From Streptobacillus canis (GTDB lineage Bacteria > Fusobacteriota > Fusobacteriia > Fusobacteriales > Leptotrichiaceae), in NCBI RefSeq assembly GCF_009733925.1, contig NZ_WOEI01000003.1:1-64000 (forward strand): a stretch of DNA of 64,000 nucleotides, written 5' to 3'. Below the pieces are notes generated by a model. The model saw nothing but the letters and a program-made list of their open reading frames with translations, was not told where the DNA came from and ran no database searches. Position numbers and translations under genes: made by a program. How positions within the stretch are numbered: position 1 is the first letter of the stretch; the number at the start of each line of letters is the position of its first letter. Shown piece after piece: positions 61,587 to 64,000 of this stretch.

Positions 61587-62630
61587 ATGAAATTATTAGA
61601 AAAATATATTTTAGGTAAACTTGAATTAAAAAATAGAGTGGTAATGCCACCTATGGATACTTATGAAGCAAAAGATGGTTTTGTAAATGAATTTCATATT
61701 GCTCATTATGGTGCAAGAGCAATAGGGAATGTTGGTTTAATTATACAAGAAGTTACTGCGGTTAGAAGTGATGGAAGAATAAGTGAACAAGATCTTGGAA
61801 TTTGGTCAGATGAACATATAGAAGGATTAAAGAAGTTAGTGGATAGTGTACATAGATTAGGAAGTAAAATAGGTATACAAATTGGAGATGCTGGCAGAAA
61901 AGGATTGGTTAAAGGAGGAGATATATTATCTAGCTCAAATATTCCTTTTAATGATTACTTCGGCATACCAAGAAAAATGGAGAAAGAAGATATACTTTCT
62001 TTAATCAATGATTTTAAATTAGCAGCAAGAAGAGCAGAAAGTGCAGGTTATGACTATTTAGAATTACATGCAGCTCATGGATATTTAATTAATCAATTTT
62101 TATCTACTTTTTCTAATGATAGAGATGATGAATATGGAGGATCTTTTGTAAACAGGGCAAAACTTTTAGGAGAAATACTTGCGGAAGTAAGAAAAGAATT
62201 TAAAGGTTTAGTTTCTATTAGAGTTTCTGCATATGAATGGGCAGAAGGGGGATATAGTCCAAGTGATTTAGCAAAAGTTTTAGTGAACTTTAAAGAATAT
62301 TTAGATGTGATACATGTAAGTAGTGGAGGAACTGTAAATGAAGGAAATCTTTCATTTTATCCAGGTTATCAATTATCATTTGCTAAGGTTATAAAAGAAA
62401 TAATGGGGATTCCAGTTATAGCAGTAGGACAAATTGATAATTTTGATTTAGCTGAATTTGCTATTAGAGATTTAGATATAGATTTAATTGCAGTAGGAAG
62501 AGGATTACTTAGAAATCCAAATTGGATTATGGATGAAGCATTTAAGAATAATATTAAAATAGATGCAAGAAAAGCTACAAGTAGGGCATATTTTAGAGAT
62601 AGATTTGTAGAAAAAGACTTAAAAAAATAG
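61587..62630 (+). CDS. Old-yellow-enzyme family NADH:flavin oxidoreductase
   Basis: 347-aa FMN barrel of the YqjM/NamA class. Motifs: LKNRVVMPPMDTY (FMN), GLIIQEVTAV, QIGDAGRKG (where OYE has QLxHxGR), YDYLELHAAHGYLINQFLS with the His pair, NDRDDEYGGSFVNRAKL and the phosphate site IDLIAVGRGLLRNP. These reduce activated double bonds using NAD(P)H. No iron-sulfur or second flavin domain follows, so it is not a 2,4-dienoyl-CoA reductase. AGGGAG RBS. Confidence 0.92.
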   Translation: MKLLEKYILGKLELKNRVVMPPMDTYEAKDGFVNEFHIAHYGARAIGNVGLIIQEVTAVRSDGRISEQDLGIWSDEHIEGLKKLVDSVHRLGSKIGIQIGDAGRKGLVKGGDILSSSNIPFNDYFGIPRKMEKEDILSLINDFKLAARRAESAGYDYLELHAAHGYLINQFLSTFSNDRDDEYGGSFVNRAKLLGEILAEVRKEFKGLVSIRVSAYEWAEGGYSPSDLAKVLVNFKEYLDVIHVSSGGTVNEGNLSFYPGYQLSFAKVIKEIMGIPVIAVGQIDNFDLAEFAIRDLDIDLIAVGRGLLRNPNWIMDEAFKNNIKIDARKATSRAYFRDRFVEKDLKK

Positions 62631-62637
62631 GAGAAAT

Positions 62638-63777
62638 ATGAAGGATAAGATAGTAGGAGTAGTGGCAGAATTTAATCCGTTTCATAATGGACATAAATAC
62701 CAAATAGATGAAATTACTAAAAATGAACCTAAGATAAAAATAGCTGTAATATCTGGAAACTTTGTTCAAAGAGGTGAAGTTTCAGTACTTAATAAGTTTG
62801 AGAAAGCTAAAATTGCAATAAAAGAAGGTTATGATATAGTAGTTGAACTCCCAGTATATTATTCTATACAAAATGCTGATGTTTTTTGTGAATACTCTGT
62901 TAAAATATTAAATGAAATGGGGTGTGAAATTCAAGTTTTTGGTATAGAAGAAGAAAATCTTGAGAGTATTTATGAAATAATTAAAATACAAAAAGATGAA
63001 ATTTATCAAGAAAAGATAAGGGAATACATTAAGCAAGGTCATTCATATATCAAAGCGCATGAACTTACCTTAAAAGAATATGGATATGAAGATGTATACA
63101 AGTCTAATAATATATTAGCTATGTCATATATTAAAAGCATAGAAAAAAATTCATTTAATATATTAGCTCATGGAATAAAGAGAATAGGTAGTGGATATAA
63201 CGAGGAAGAAAGTGTTGATGGAATAGCTTCAGCAACTATGTTAAGAAAAAATATTAATGGAAATATTTCAACTTTTGTTCCTTTATCTTGTTCTGAAATA
63301 TTAGAAAAAAAAGAGAATATTAATCCAGAAGATAAGATATATGATATGTTTAGATTGATTTTCAATGTTAAAACAAAGGATGAATTAATAAAAGTATATG
63401 ATTTTAATGATAGTATGTATAATAGGGTGGAGAAGTGTATACAAAGCACATCTAACATGCAAGACTTTTTAAAAGCTTTTGTAAGTAGGAATTTTACTTT
63501 AAATAGAATTAAAAGAGTCATGCTTAACACATTGTTAAATATTACTGATGATGATGTTAATCTAGAAAGTGACATAGACTACATTAGAGTTTTAGGTATC
63601 AATGAAAAAGGTGCAAAATATCTTAAGGAATTAGATAATTATAAGATATATGTAAATTGGAAAGATATAGAGAAAAATATAGAGAGTAGCTTAATTAAAA
63701 TTGAAAAGAATGCATTTTTACTTTATGAAGTGCTAATGCGTGAAAAAGAAAGTTTAAATGTATATTACGAAAAATAG
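62638..63777 (+). CDS. tmcAL: tRNA(Met) cytidine acetate ligase
   Basis: 379 aa. Nucleotidyltransferase-fold enzyme that uses acetate and ATP to form N4-acetylcytidine at C34 of elongator tRNA-Met (formerly YlbM). The N-terminal GVVAEFNPFHNGHKYQI motif with HxGH, ISGNFVQRGEVSVLNKFEKA and IVVELPVYYSIQNAD are diagnostic. The ISSTxxR-like region is seen as GIASATMLRKNI. Length is standard. Starts 7 bases after the OYE gene with GGAG RBS, and is followed by AGGAGGAGG for the next gene. Confidence 0.93.
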   Translation: MKDKIVGVVAEFNPFHNGHKYQIDEITKNEPKIKIAVISGNFVQRGEVSVLNKFEKAKIAIKEGYDIVVELPVYYSIQNADVFCEYSVKILNEMGCEIQVFGIEEENLESIYEIIKIQKDEIYQEKIREYIKQGHSYIKAHELTLKEYGYEDVYKSNNILAMSYIKSIEKNSFNILAHGIKRIGSGYNEEESVDGIASATMLRKNINGNISTFVPLSCSEILEKKENINPEDKIYDMFRLIFNVKTKDELIKVYDFNDSMYNRVEKCIQSTSNMQDFLKAFVSRNFTLNRIKRVMLNTLLNITDDDVNLESDIDYIRVLGINEKGAKYLKELDNYKIYVNWKDIEKNIESSLIKIEKNAFLLYEVLMREKESLNVYYEK

Positions 63778-63791
63778 GAGGAGGAAGATAT

Positions 63792-64000
63792 ATGTTTTTA
63801 TTAGATGATTATCTTTTAAATGTTATAGAAAAGTATCCAAGAGTTACACTTGAGACTTCTTTAAAAGATGTTATGAAAAGTAAAAATAGGTTTATATGTG
63901 GAAAATATTCTCCTCTTTCTTTTAATATGGAGTTTGAAGAAATAGAGTACAAGTCGGGAGATATTAATCTATATGGTTGGTACATTAAAAATGAAGATGC
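63792..64000 (+). CDS. Alpha/beta hydrolase, N-terminal part (cut by window end)
   Basis: Open frame of 69 codons from ATG 63792 to the window end, with the strong RBS AGGAGGAGG upstream and 14 bases after tmcAL. The text MFLLDDYLLNVIEKYPRVTL then FEEIEYKSGDINLYGWYIKN matches the start of YqkD/FrsA-like alpha/beta hydrolases, in which SxDGxxLxGWY is the first strand pair; here the Asp-Gly is Gly-Asp-Ile. The catalytic residues lie beyond the window. Probably cytoplasmic. Confidence 0.6.
   Translation, partial: MFLLDDYLLNVIEKYPRVTLETSLKDVMKSKNRFICGKYSPLSFNMEFEEIEYKSGDINLYGWYIKNED

Overview
The window is very AT-rich (GC by eye well under 30%), with strong A/T codon bias, dense + strand operons, short spacers and Shine-Dalgarno motifs of the AGGAGG type. 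It mixes genes usual in low-GC Gram-positives (whiA, rlbA-recF, hemZ-like, tmcAL, SauUSI-like restriction enzyme) with clear outer-membrane proteins: a C-terminal autotransporter barrel and small beta-barrel proteins. That combination points to Fusobacteriota, most likely Leptotrichiaceae (Streptobacillus/Sneathia/Leptotrichia type). Genus is inference; no rRNA is present to settle it.

Layout. 1-210: divergent promoters, with a leftward transcript leaving the window. 211-3716: whiA, an unknown gene, serS and a membrane-anchored GH25 lysozyme. 3769-5652: an ABC-F ATPase. 5709-12204: a peptidoglycan cluster murF-mraY-murD-ftsW-murG with pcp at its end. 12242-12720: a decayed gene. 12820-15331: fba, a tandemly duplicated stand-alone PTS EIIB protein and a ROK kinase. 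15389-21006: two small exported proteins, pyrG, and a NalP-like subtilase autotransporter. 21052-28930: SauUSI-like type IV restriction enzyme, DUF2200 protein, rlbA, recF, a DciA-like protein and a short mfd. 28996-29718: an outer-membrane protein gene broken by exactly two nonsense codons. 29821-40402: a complete-looking purine operon purL-E-C-F-M-N-H-D.

40403-45369 is an accessory island. It holds a Fic toxin/antitoxin pair, a WapI-like immunity candidate, a decayed gene, an unknown membrane protein, a RelBE-type toxin/antitoxin pair and an outer-membrane protein. Each of the two toxin-antitoxin pairs lies between two copies of the same terminator hairpin (34 of 36 aligned positions for the Fic pair; 29/29 for the RelBE pair), and a third variant of the second hairpin closes the island. 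This hairpin-delimited cassette arrangement is the most unusual structure in the window.

45443-58290: secreted type I pullulanase under a cre/LacI-type operator, cardiolipin synthase, uppP, HemZ-like radical SAM protein, ComEA-like protein, two alpha/beta hydrolases, a HAD phosphatase, an exported protein, an orphan GatC-type PTS EIIC and a GNAT enzyme. 58434-61493 (the only sizeable minus-strand gene): a cytoplasmic GH13 alpha-glucanase. 61587-64000: OYE-family flavin oxidoreductase, tmcAL and the start of another alpha/beta hydrolase.

Together the genes describe a host-associated fermenter that opens branched alpha-glucans outside the cell with pullulanase, finishes them inside with GH13, phosphorylates glucose by a ROK kinase, runs glycolysis through a class II aldolase, and makes its own IMP. 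No CRISPR array, rRNA, tRNA or insertion sequence was recognised.
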